Part shown: piece after piece, positions 1-6,478 of the stretch
Position numbering within the stretch: position 1 is the stretch's first letter
Layout: the number at the start of each line of letters is the position of its first letter
Origin: Eubacteriales bacterium
Lineage (GTDB): Bacteria; Bacillota_A; Clostridia; Christensenellales; Aristaeellaceae
Length of the DNA: 8,145 nt
Assembly: GCA_029974855.1 (NCBI GenBank)
Contig: JARKQO010000156.1
Location: 1-8,145 of the forward strand
Reading direction: 5' to 3'
Made by a program: the position numbers and the translations under genes
Notes under the pieces: generated by a model
Told to the model about the DNA's origin: nothing
Seen by the model: only the letters and a program-made list of their open reading frames with translations
Databases searched by the model: none

Positions 1-1
1 T

Positions 2-208
2 TGGAAGGATGAGCGGATGATCGCCTCGCCCGCTTACGACGGCTCCGCCTTCGCCTTGCTGCCGCTGGAAGCCGGGCGGTACCGGCTGCAGGTCACCTCC
101 GGCCCGTGCGTGGATGAGGTGATCCTGCGGGTAGGCGATACCATGCTTTGGCAACGGGGCCTCCAGTGGCTGGAGCGCCGCGTCCGCAGCCTGTTTCCCC
201 GGATGTGA
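2..208 (+). CDS. C-terminal fragment of an unidentified protein (5' end outside window)
   Basis: The reading frame is open from the left edge to a TGA at 206-208 and gives 68 residues, so this is the tail of a gene that starts upstream. I do not recognise the family. The first half alternates hydrophobic and polar residues (AFALLPLEAGRYRLQV), as in a beta-sandwich domain of the kind that often ends membrane glycosyltransferase or YfhO-like proteins. The last 20 residues are rich in Arg and Trp with no membrane segment. The ATG at 17 lies inside this frame and has no good ribosome site, so it is not taken as the start. The next gene begins 38 nt after the stop (or 17 nt if its ATG at 226 is used), which suggests co-transcription with the DUF6020 gene. 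Function is unknown; that it is coding is likely from the tight junction and the absence of a promoter between the genes. Confidence 0.6.
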   Translation, partial: WKDERMIASPAYDGSAFALLPLEAGRYRLQVTSGPCVDEVILRVGDTMLWQRGLQWLERRVRSLFPRM

Positions 209-230
209 CCTCCCAACCCGATGTTATGGC

Positions 231-237
231 AAGGTGG
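231..237 (+). promoter_or_regulatory. Shine-Dalgarno site of the DUF6020 gene
   Basis: AAGGTGG, one mismatch from AAGGAGG, lies 9 nt before the ATG at 247. No comparable site precedes the ATGs at 148 or 226, so this motif favours the start at 247. Confidence 0.5.
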
Positions 238-246
238 CGTTTCTTT

Positions 247-2142
247 ATGAAGCAAGCATGCTTACGGGTGGCCGAAGTCCTGCTGGCGCTGGCCAGCACG
301 CTGGCCATACTTCTGGTCCATACCAGCCTCTCGGATGCCGAATGCTTCTTGATTTTCATCCGGGACGTGCTGGCCACCCTGTCCGGCCGCGAGGCGCTGG
401 CGGCGCTGGTTTTCGTACTGCTTGCGGGCCTGTACCGCCGCTTCGCCCGTGCGCCTTATCCCTGGCGGCGCCTGGAGAGGCTGAAGCTGTTCCTGCTGGC
501 CGGGTTTTTTGCCGCAACCTCCACTTTGGGGGCCGTCTATCGCGGGGACGACGGGGTGTTGTCTGGCTTTGGCACGCCCTTTCATCTGCTGCTGATGGCC
601 GGGAAGATGATCGGCTTCTTTTCCCTGTTTTTCATCGGCATGAAGGCCATCCTCCTCTCCTTGCCCGCCATCGCCCAAAAGGCCACCCTCCAAGAGGGGG
701 TGGAGCGCGGGGCGGTCCGGCGTTGCTTCCTGCTTACGGCCCTGTGCTTGGCCTGCGCGTGGGCCCCGTGGTTCCTGGCGCATTTTCCGGGCACTGTCAC
801 GGCGGACGGAGGCCGCGTGCTACAACAGTATTTCGGGGAAATCACGCCTACCGCCGACCATCCGGTGGCCTATACGTTCCTGGCGGGCTCCTTGGTGCGG
901 CTGGGCGCCCTGCTGGGCGGTTCCCTGGCCGGCATTCTGTGCTATACCCTCGTCCAGTGGCTGCTTTTGCTGGCCGCCATGGCCTGGAGCGTCTCCGAGC
1001 TGAAGCGGGAGGGCTTCCCGCCCCTGTTCCGCTACGCGGTGACCGCCGTGTACGCGCTGCATCCGGCCATCGCGCAAACCGGTACAGCCATCGTCAAGGA
1101 CATCCCTTATGTCACGGCGTTTGTAGCCTACATGCTGGTAACCGTAAGGGCGTTTCTCCATCCGCGGGCATGCTGGCGTTCCCGGGGCTGGTGGGCGGGC
1201 TATGCGGTTTTTTCGCTGCTGATTTTGCTGCTTCGCCACAATGGGGTACTGGCCGTGGTCCCCATGGCGGCGGTGCTGGCGGTTCGTTTTTACCGCGCGC
1301 ACCCGGGGAGGGGACGGGCCCGGTATGGGCTGCTGGCGGCCCCGGTGGCCGTTTTATTGCTGTTCAACAGCCTGGTGGTCCCTGCCGTGGCCATCCCGGT
1401 TGAAACGTCCCCGGACGTGCTGGGGGTGGCCATCCAGCAAACCGCGCGAATCCTCAGGAACGAACCGGACAGCGTAAGCGCCGGGGATCTGGCCGTCATC
1501 GACCGGGTGCTGGAAGCTGACCGGCTGGGCAGCGCCTACGCGCCGCACCAGTCGGATTCCGTGCGCAAGCTGTACCGCTATTTCAACGGGCATACGCCCT
1601 CCGACGTTTTCGCTTTTGCCGCCGTGGCCGCGCGGCTGAGCCTGGCCCATCCGCTGACCGCCGCCCATGCCTTTTTCTCCCTGTCCGGCGGTTTCCTGGA
1701 CGCGTTTGATACGACGTATGACAACTGCAACGTCCCCATCCCGGATACGTCGCCTAAGTATCCCGCGCGGCTGCGCTTCCAGCTTCCCGCCGGGCTGGCC
1801 GATCTGCAAAACCGTTTGATCAGCCTAGAGGCGGACTATCGGGCGCTTCCGCTGATTTCACAGCTGAAATCCGTCGGCCTGTATGTATGGGCCATGTGGA
1901 TCGCGTGGTTTCTCATGGGCCGTACCCGGGAACGCCGGCTGGGGTGGCTGCTGGTTCCCTTGCTGATGACGCTGCTGACCTGCCTGATGTCCGCCGGCGC
2001 GAACATCGGCACCCGCTACGCGTTTCCCATCCTCTTCACGCTGCCATACCTTTCCTGTCTCTTTGCCCGGGCGATCCTCCGGGATGCGGCCGAGGCCAGC
2101 GCCGATAGGCCCGTCCTGGCCGACATCACCCTGGCGGCCTAA
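247..2142 (+). CDS. DUF6020 family polytopic membrane protein
   Basis: This is a 631-residue integral membrane protein with about 12 or more hydrophobic segments, beginning with one at about residues 8-27. It carries the landmarks I associate with DUF6020: an Asp-His-Pro motif (D204-H205-P206, within TADHPVAYTF) in an extracytoplasmic loop after a PGTVTADGG stretch, KDIPY at 284-288, RHNG at 330-333, a QQ-x-AR-like pair (Q397-Q398, QQTARIL), and a late GTRYAFP (R590, Y591). The family is uncharacterised. Its architecture resembles GT-C glycosyltransferases, so a role in envelope polysaccharide or lipid-linked sugar chemistry is inferred, not shown. I chose ATG 247 for its AAGGTGG site; ATG 226 (7 residues longer) is the alternative, and ATG 148 would overlap the preceding gene by 61 nt. 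No promoter is visible between it and the upstream fragment, so it probably sits in an operon with that gene. It ends 12 nt from the convergent phosphoesterase stop. Confidence 0.8.
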   Translation: MKQACLRVAEVLLALASTLAILLVHTSLSDAECFLIFIRDVLATLSGREALAALVFVLLAGLYRRFARAPYPWRRLERLKLFLLAGFFAATSTLGAVYRGDDGVLSGFGTPFHLLLMAGKMIGFFSLFFIGMKAILLSLPAIAQKATLQEGVERGAVRRCFLLTALCLACAWAPWFLAHFPGTVTADGGRVLQQYFGEITPTADHPVAYTFLAGSLVRLGALLGGSLAGILCYTLVQWLLLLAAMAWSVSELKREGFPPLFRYAVTAVYALHPAIAQTGTAIVKDIPYVTAFVAYMLVTVRAFLHPRACWRSRGWWAGYAVFSLLILLLRHNGVLAVVPMAAVLAVRFYRAHPGRGRARYGLLAAPVAVLLLFNSLVVPAVAIPVETSPDVLGVAIQQTARILRNEPDSVSAGDLAVIDRVLEADRLGSAYAPHQSDSVRKLYRYFNGHTPSDVFAFAAVAARLSLAHPLTAAHAFFSLSGGFLDAFDTTYDNCNVPIPDTSPKYPARLRFQLPAGLADLQNRLISLEADYRALPLISQLKSVGLYVWAMWIAWFLMGRTRERRLGWLLVPLLMTLLTCLMSAGANIGTRYAFPILFTLPYLSCLFARAILRDAAEASADRPVLADITLAA

Positions 2143-2154
2143 AAATCCCCCGTC

Positions 2155-3237
2155 CTACTCGATCTTCGCCGTCAGGCTCAGCAGCGTCACACTGGGGCTG
2201 TTCAGCAGCCGCCCGGCCATGGGATAAAACTCGCTGGCACCCAGCCCCGCGCTGATGTACTGGCTGATGCTGTTGATGCGCTGCATTCCCAGGATGTTCT
2301 CGTCCCCGGGGAACCAGCCTAATTCGGGCACATACACCGGGCCCACCCCGGGCAAGCGCCACTGGCCCGCCACATAGTGCCCCGCCATCACCAAGGATAC
2401 GTTGCGGAAATTGAACACCGCCGTTTGGTCCGCCCATTCCACAGCCCTGCGCACATAGTCCACCTCCAGGGGCACATGGGTCACGGCGATCTGCAGGTCC
2501 TTCTCCGTCATGGCCTTGATGGCCTCCACGCAGCGGTTCATGGTGTCCAGGCGGTAGCACAGGGCCCGGTAGCTGGCGCCGCCGGCGGCCTCGTACTGCA
2601 TGCCCAGGCCCTCCATCTCTTCCTTTTGCCGGGTCAGGCTGGCGGCTATGCCCGCCGGGTCCATGCTGTATACATATTCGGGGATTACCCATACCGTCCG
2701 CTTGCCCACCTGCAGGCTTTGGGGAGCGTCCAGGTAGATGGCCCCGGCCTTCTGGGCCTCCTTCACCCAATCCGCCAGCACCTCCGGGGTGCCCCGGTAG
2801 GAGGCCACCACAGCCTGGGGATCATCGTCCCCGGCCACAAAGTAAATGGGCGCGGTGGAGTTGATCTGCCGGATGGACTGGACCAGCGCCAGCATGGGCT
2901 CCACATTGCCGCCGCTGCCCACCATGTCCCCGGTGAACACCACGGCGGAAAACCCCTTGCCATACAGCAGGGAGCGCCAGGCCTCGGCGTTGGCCCCCAG
3001 GGGGTCCCCGTGCAAATCGCTGATGTGCAGCACCGTAAAGTTTTCATAGGCCTGATCCAAAGACATCACAGGCACCTTCACGGCCTCCAGCTTGATCCGG
3101 CGGTTCATGGACGTATTGGCCAGCACGGACAGCACCACCGCCGCCAGCACCAAGGCCAAAACCAGCACCAGGCAGCCGGGCCCCCTGGCGCGCTGATGGG
3201 GGGGAGCAAAGATATAGTTGTTTTTTCTCCTGGCCAC
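2155..3237 (-). CDS. Membrane-anchored metallophosphoesterase (calcineurin-like), atypical motifs
   Basis: This is a 360-residue protein. A short basic N-terminus (ARRKNN) precedes one hydrophobic helix at about residues 22-40 with no clear signal cleavage site, so the catalytic domain is probably tethered outside the membrane. Calcineurin-like motifs follow in order: SDLHGD (D74, H76), TGDMVG (G103-D104), GDDD (136-139) where GN(H/D)(D/E) is usual, THVP (H254), and GHYVAGQ (286-292) where GHxHGGQ is usual. Motifs I, II and IV are intact; in motif III Asn and His are both Asp, and in motif V the second His is Val (V289). Family members hydrolyse phosphomono- or diesters with two metals. The substrate here is unknown, and activity could be altered. 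The GTG at 3237 has GGGGGTGA 8 nt upstream; the GTG at 3246 adds three residues but has no spaced ribosome site. A promoter lies at 3267-3295 and leaves a leader of about 22 nt. The gene appears to be transcribed alone and diverges from radA. Confidence 0.85.
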   Translation of the reverse strand: MARRKNNYIFAPPHQRARGPGCLVLVLALVLAAVVLSVLANTSMNRRIKLEAVKVPVMSLDQAYENFTVLHISDLHGDPLGANAEAWRSLLYGKGFSAVVFTGDMVGSGGNVEPMLALVQSIRQINSTAPIYFVAGDDDPQAVVASYRGTPEVLADWVKEAQKAGAIYLDAPQSLQVGKRTVWVIPEYVYSMDPAGIAASLTRQKEEMEGLGMQYEAAGGASYRALCYRLDTMNRCVEAIKAMTEKDLQIAVTHVPLEVDYVRRAVEWADQTAVFNFRNVSLVMAGHYVAGQWRLPGVGPVYVPELGWFPGDENILGMQRINSISQYISAGLGASEFYPMAGRLLNSPSVTLLSLTAKIE

Positions 3238-3242
3238 AGACC

Positions 3243-3250
3243 TCACCCCC
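3243..3250 (-). promoter_or_regulatory. Shine-Dalgarno site of the metallophosphoesterase gene
   Basis: On the minus strand this reads GGGGGTGA, one mismatch from GGAGGTGA. It is 8 nt (counted from its GGGGG core) before the GTG at 3237. It overlaps the competing GTG at 3246, which argues against that start. Confidence 0.5.
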
Positions 3251-3266
3251 CATATATTGCGTAACC

Positions 3267-3295
3267 ATCATAGGATACCATATGTATATAGTCAA
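3267..3295 (-). promoter_or_regulatory. Sigma-A-type promoter for the metallophosphoesterase gene
   Basis: On the minus strand, -35 TTGACT (3295-3290) and -10 TATGAT (3272-3267) are separated by exactly 17 nt. Each hexamer matches consensus at 5 of 6 positions. Transcription should begin near 3260, which gives a leader of about 22 nt before GTG 3237 that contains its ribosome site. Confidence 0.65.
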
Positions 3296-3367
3296 CTTAC
3301 ATCTTTCTAAGCAATTTGTTACATGTTGGCTTATCTTTTGTAGCGCTTTGTTAAGTCCCCGCATGGT

Positions 3368-3384
3368 TATGCAATGTTTGCATA
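3368..3384. promoter_or_regulatory. Operator-like palindrome
   Basis: TATGCAA-TGT-TTGCATA is a perfect 7-bp inverted repeat with a 3-nt centre. The 17-bp size and AT-rich symmetric half-sites fit binding by a dimeric helix-turn-helix regulator. It sits 73 bp behind the leftward -35 box and about 95 bp before the rightward promoter. No regulator gene is in the window, so the binding protein is unknown. Confidence 0.35.
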
Positions 3385-3417
3385 CTTCCCGGCCCCGCCG
3401 CCCCCTTGGCTTTTCAG

Positions 3418-3449
3418 GGCGGCCGGCTCCCTTTCCCAGCCCGGCCGCC
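3418..3449. repeat. GC-rich inverted repeat (stem-loop)
   Basis: GGCGGCCGG (3418-3426) and CCGGCCGCC (3441-3449) are perfect 9-bp complements around a 14-nt loop. No T-run follows on either strand, so it does not look like an intrinsic terminator. It lies upstream of the radA promoter. Confidence 0.45.
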
Positions 3450-3478
3450 AGAATTTACCATTCCTTCATATCCGGGCG

Positions 3479-3507
3479 GTGAAACCACGCCCCATTTGTG
3501 CTATACT
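3479..3507 (+). promoter_or_regulatory. Extended -10 promoter for radA
   Basis: TGCTATACT (3499-3507) is an extended -10 element with a 5-of-6 hexamer. A weak -35, GTGAAA (3479-3484), is 17 nt upstream of the hexamer. The start of transcription should be near 3514, which gives a leader of about 170 nt before the TTG at 3682. Confidence 0.5.
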
Positions 3508-3531
3508 GTTCTTGTATCATTTTGCCCTTAT

Positions 3532-3570
3532 CTGTCGAGTTTCTGGGTACGATTTTCATTCCCTCGACAG
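3532..3570 (+). promoter_or_regulatory. Stem-loop in the radA leader
   Basis: CTGTCGAG (3532-3539) pairs perfectly with CTCGACAG (3563-3570) across a 23-nt loop. One G-U and one A-U pair can extend the base. No U-run follows, so it is not a simple attenuator. It lies within the leader predicted from the promoter at 3479-3507. Confidence 0.35.
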
Positions 3571-3668
3571 GTTTCCCCCAACGTTGTCATGGCGGCCGGG
3601 TCCCTTCTGCGGTATGATAGGGACAAGCCCTCATGGCAGCTTACGCGGCTGTGCGTACGCGGCCGGAG

Positions 3669-3674
3669 AAGGAG
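3669..3674 (+). promoter_or_regulatory. Shine-Dalgarno site fixing the TTG start of radA
   Basis: AAGGAG lies 7 nt before TTG 3682, the ideal spacing. No upstream ATG in this frame has a comparable site, so the TTG is the start. Confidence 0.75.
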
Positions 3675-3681
3675 CAACCCT

Positions 3682-5058
3682 TTGGCCAAGGAAAAAACCA
3701 GCTTCGTCTGCGCCTCCTGCGGGCACGAGACCGCCCGGTGGCTGGGCTGCTGCCCGGATTGCGGGCAGTGGAACACCTTTGAGGAGCGCAGGGCGACCCC
3801 CGCGTTGGCGGGCAAAACCGCACAAAAGGCGGCGCGCTTCCATTCCGGCGAAGGCGCCCCGGTGCTGGCCCTCTCCCAGGTTGTGGAGGAGGAGGATTTG
3901 CGTACCTCCACCGGCAACGAGGAGCTGGACCGGGTGCTGGGAGGCGGCCTGGTGGCGGGCAGCGTAACCCTTCTGGGAGGCGACCCGGGCATCGGCAAGA
4001 GCACCTTGCTCCTGCAGGTGGCGGGCAGCCTGAGCCTGCGCAGCCCAGTGCTCTACGTCAGCGGAGAGGAAAGCGCCCGGCAGATCAAAATGCGCGCCAC
4101 AAGGCTGGAGGTACCCCAGGATAGCCTGTTCGTGCTGGCGGAAAACCATGTGGAAAGCATTTTGGACAAGTGCGAAGCCCTGAACCCCGAAACCCTGATG
4201 ATCGACTCCATCCAGACCATGGTTTCCCAGGACAGCCCCAGCGCCCCGGGCAGCGTGAGCCAGGTGCGGCAGTGCGCCGCCAGCCTGTTGCGCTACGCCA
4301 AGGAGCGGTCCGTGGCTATGTTCTTGGTGGGCCATGTCACCAAGGAAGGCAGCCTGGCGGGCCCCCGGGTGCTGGAGCACATGGTGGACACCGTGCTCTA
4401 CTTCGAGGGGGACCGCAGGCACGAGTACCGGCTGCTGCGGGCGGTGAAAAACCGCTTCGGCTCCGTGAACGAGCTGGGCGTTTTTGAAATGCGCCAGAAC
4501 GGCATGCTGCCCGTGCCCAACCCCAGCGAAACCCTCCTGTCCCAGCGGGCCCGGGGGGCCAGCGGCAGCGTGGTGTTCTGCGCCATGGGGGGCAACCGTC
4601 CCCTCCTGTGCGATTTACAGGCCCTGGCCGCCCGCTCCTTCTACACCGTGCCCCGGCGCACCGTGGGCGGCATCGACTCCAGCCGGGTGGCCCTGCTGCT
4701 GGCGGTGATGGAAAAGCGCGCCGGAAAGAAGCTCTTTGACCAGGACGTGTATGTGAACGTGGCCGGAGGCCTGGAGCTGGACGATCCCGCGGCGGATTTG
4801 GCCCTGTGCGTGGCGGTGGCCTCCAGCTTCCATAACTTCCCCCTGTCCCCCTCCCTGTGCGTCATGGGAGAGGTGGGGCTGTGCGGGGAGGTGCGCCCGG
4901 TGGCCCAGGCCGAACGCCGGGTACAGGAATGCGCGCGCCTGGGCTTTACCGAGATTTTGCTGCCCAAGCAAAACCTCAGGCGCCTCAGGCCCATCCCCGG
5001 GGTCCAGATGACCGGGGTGGACACCTTGATGCAGGCCCTGGCCGTGGTGCACGATTGA
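3682..5058 (+). CDS. radA: DNA repair protein RadA (Sms)
   Basis: RadA is a RecA-like ATPase and DnaB-type helicase that promotes branch migration during homologous recombination and repair in the cytoplasm. From the TTG the protein is 458 residues, the usual length. It has the full RadA layout: an N-terminal four-cysteine zinc finger (C10, C13, C24, C27), a linker leading to TGNEELDRVLGGG, Walker A GGDPGIGKST with K106, Walker B ending at D175 (LMID), the RadA-specific KNRFG motif (K256-G260), and a C-terminal Lon protease-like domain from about residue 290 (YVNVAGGLELDDPAADLA) that serves in assembly rather than proteolysis. An AAGGAG site 7 nt upstream supports the TTG. A GTG-to-TTG-type weak start may lower expression. 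The yacL-like gene follows after 36 nt with no terminator, so the two are probably co-transcribed. No clpC group lies upstream, unlike Bacillus. Confidence 0.96.
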   Translation: MAKEKTSFVCASCGHETARWLGCCPDCGQWNTFEERRATPALAGKTAQKAARFHSGEGAPVLALSQVVEEEDLRTSTGNEELDRVLGGGLVAGSVTLLGGDPGIGKSTLLLQVAGSLSLRSPVLYVSGEESARQIKMRATRLEVPQDSLFVLAENHVESILDKCEALNPETLMIDSIQTMVSQDSPSAPGSVSQVRQCAASLLRYAKERSVAMFLVGHVTKEGSLAGPRVLEHMVDTVLYFEGDRRHEYRLLRAVKNRFGSVNELGVFEMRQNGMLPVPNPSETLLSQRARGASGSVVFCAMGGNRPLLCDLQALAARSFYTVPRRTVGGIDSSRVALLLAVMEKRAGKKLFDQDVYVNVAGGLELDDPAADLALCVAVASSFHNFPLSPSLCVMGEVGLCGEVRPVAQAERRVQECARLGFTEILLPKQNLRRLRPIPGVQMTGVDTLMQALAVVHD

Positions 5059-5094
5059 TCCCCATTGATGACGCCATGAAAGAAGGAGCCTTAT

Positions 5095-6276
5095 ATGATG
5101 AAAAGCAACTTTATTCAAAAGCTGATGCGCCTGCTGATCACCTTGCTGGGCGCGGGCGTTGGCGTTGGCGCCGCTTCCCTTTTCGGTCCCTTTCTCAGGC
5201 GGATGGAGCCCGCTTTCATGAGCCGCGCCTATGCCCCGGTGGTGCTCTTTGGCGGGCTGGGTCTGCTGGGCGCGCTTTTCTTCTTCCTCATCTCCAACTG
5301 GATCATCCAGCGCACTTTGCGGCTCATCGCCGCAGTGGAGCGCCGCTGGGACAAGATGCCCTCCCAGCAGATCATGCTGGCCACCATCGGCCTGATTCTG
5401 GGCTTGGTGGTGGCGGCCTTGGTAACCCAGCTGATCCTCTCCGCGGGCCCCTCCCTCATGACCATCAGCGCCAGCGCCTTGGTCTATGTGGTGATGGGAA
5501 CCATCGGCGTGCAGATCGGCTTTCGCCGCTACCGGGACGACCGGCAGCTCTCCCGGCGCAGGCGGCGCAAGATGCAAGAGAGCACGGGCTTCCTGGGGGC
5601 AGAGGCCCTGTTTATGGACGAGGACGCCGACGCCTCGGCTGAGGATATGGACTTCCCGCCCCATCTTCCCAAGAAGTTCCTGGATACCTCTGTCATCATC
5701 GACGGCCGGATTTTGGACATTGTGAAAACCGGGTTTTTGGAGGGAGAGCTGGTGATTCCCCAGTTCGTGCTGGTGGAGCTGCGCCACATCGCCGACAGCG
5801 GGGACAGCCTGCGCCGGGCCCGGGGCCGCCGGGGGCTGGACGTGCTGGGCAAGCTGCAAAAGGAGCTGAAAAACGCCATTCTGGTGGATGAGACGGATTT
5901 TGAGGACGTGGCGGAGGTGGACGTGAAGCTGCTGCGGCTGTGCCGGGAAAAGGGCGGCGTGGTGATCACCAACGACTACAACCTCAACAAGGTGGCCAGC
6001 GTCACCGGCATCAAGGTGCTGAACATCAACGACCTGGCCAACGCCGTGAAGCCCATGCTGATGGCCGGGGAGGAGCTGACGGTGCAGATCGTCCGGGAGG
6101 GCAAGGAGCCTGGCCAGGGGGTGGCCTACCTGGACGACGGCACCATGATCGTGGTGGACAACGGCCGCCGCTGTGTGGGCGAAAGCGTCACCGTCACCGT
6201 GACCACGGTGCTCCAGACCAGCGCGGGCCGCATGATTTTTACCAAGCTGAAAAACGCCGACGAAAAGGCGGGATGA
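5095..6276 (+). CDS. yacL: YacL-like PIN/TRAM domain membrane protein
   Basis: This 393-residue protein has four hydrophobic segments (about 12-30, 47-67, 93-115, 122-143), a basic stretch (R154-R158), an acidic linker (about 170-187), then a cytoplasmic PIN domain and a TRAM domain. PIN domains are metal-dependent RNases; the expected acidic residues are present at D197 (LDTSVIIDGR), E228 (VELRHI), D276 and D294 (ITNDYNLNK). TRAM (about 325-388) is a predicted RNA-binding fold. The family (B. subtilis YacL, about 366 residues) is widespread in Gram-positives but its target is not established; membrane-bound RNA cleavage is inferred. ATG 5095 has AAGGAG 6 nt upstream. In Bacillus disA stands between radA and yacL and ispD follows; neither is here. 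A strong terminator follows, so this is the last gene of the radA unit. Confidence 0.9.
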   Translation: MMKSNFIQKLMRLLITLLGAGVGVGAASLFGPFLRRMEPAFMSRAYAPVVLFGGLGLLGALFFFLISNWIIQRTLRLIAAVERRWDKMPSQQIMLATIGLILGLVVAALVTQLILSAGPSLMTISASALVYVVMGTIGVQIGFRRYRDDRQLSRRRRRKMQESTGFLGAEALFMDEDADASAEDMDFPPHLPKKFLDTSVIIDGRILDIVKTGFLEGELVIPQFVLVELRHIADSGDSLRRARGRRGLDVLGKLQKELKNAILVDETDFEDVAEVDVKLLRLCREKGGVVITNDYNLNKVASVTGIKVLNINDLANAVKPMLMAGEELTVQIVREGKEPGQGVAYLDDGTMIVVDNGRRCVGESVTVTVTTVLQTSAGRMIFTKLKNADEKAG

Positions 6277-6314
6277 AGGGAAGCGCCCGGCATTTCGTAA
6301 TCCGGGAGCCTAGC

Positions 6315-6358
6315 GAGGGTCCGCTGCGCCGCGTCATGGCGCAGGGACCCTTTGCTTT
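6315..6358 (+). terminator. Intrinsic terminator of the radA-yacL unit
   Basis: AGGGTCC (6316-6322) and CTGCGCC (6324-6330) pair with GGCGCAG (6338-6344) and GGACCCT (6345-6351). This forms a 14-bp stem with a single bulged G and a 7-nt loop. It is followed by TTTGCTTTG, an imperfect U-tract. It lies 39 nt after the yacL stop and ahead of the next promoter. Confidence 0.75.
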
Positions 6359-6393
6359 GCCTGGGCTTGCCCCTTTGCCATATCCTGCTGCCC

Positions 6394-6422
6394 TTGACGT
6401 TCTTTCCCAAGTCTTTTATAAT
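6394..6422 (+). promoter_or_regulatory. Near-consensus sigma-A promoter for the SH3/VanW gene
   Basis: -35 TTGACG (6394-6399) and a perfect -10 TATAAT (6417-6422) are 17 nt apart. Transcription should begin near 6429, giving a leader of about 50 nt. This is the strongest promoter in the window and makes the downstream gene a separate unit. Confidence 0.85.
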
Positions 6423-6478
6423 AAGCTGTATCGTGCCGCGCTCTGTACCGTGCCCACGCCTTTGGAAGGAGAACCGCC

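Larger units (their letters stand above)
3238..3681. other. Divergent intergenic region between metallophosphoesterase and radA
   Basis: This 444-nt region has no gene I can support. It is AT-richer than its flanks at about 3250-3390 and GC-rich at about 3390-3450. It contains the leftward promoter (3267-3295), a 17-bp palindrome (3368-3384), a GC-rich stem (3418-3449), the rightward promoter (3479-3507) and a radA leader hairpin (3532-3570). The radA frame stays open upstream to about 3406, but that extension has no ribosome site, its composition does not look coding, and RadA already has its normal length from 3682. Confidence 0.7.

Noticed and set aside
234..1403. Second plus-strand frame of 389 codons inside the DUF6020 gene
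   Set aside because: Its composition is Gly/Arg/Pro-rich and it lacks the membrane segments and motifs that the main frame has.
2377..3264. Plus-strand open frame of 295 codons opposite the metallophosphoesterase
   Set aside because: It is His/Gly-rich with no ribosome site and lies fully antisense to a gene with recognisable motifs.
3584..3618. Second radA promoter from TTGTCA (3584) and TATGAT (3613)
   Set aside because: The hexamers are good but 23 nt apart, too far for a sigma-A promoter.
3406..3681. N-terminal extension of radA to an upstream ATG
   Set aside because: RadA is full length from TTG 3682, the zinc finger starts at residue 10 from there, and AAGGAG sits 7 nt upstream; the extension overlaps the predicted promoter.
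4615..5859. Long minus-strand open frame (414 codons) across radA and yacL
   Set aside because: It lies opposite two well-identified genes and its translation is a low-complexity mix rich in His, Gln, Gly and Ala, as expected from the reverse of GC-rich coding DNA.
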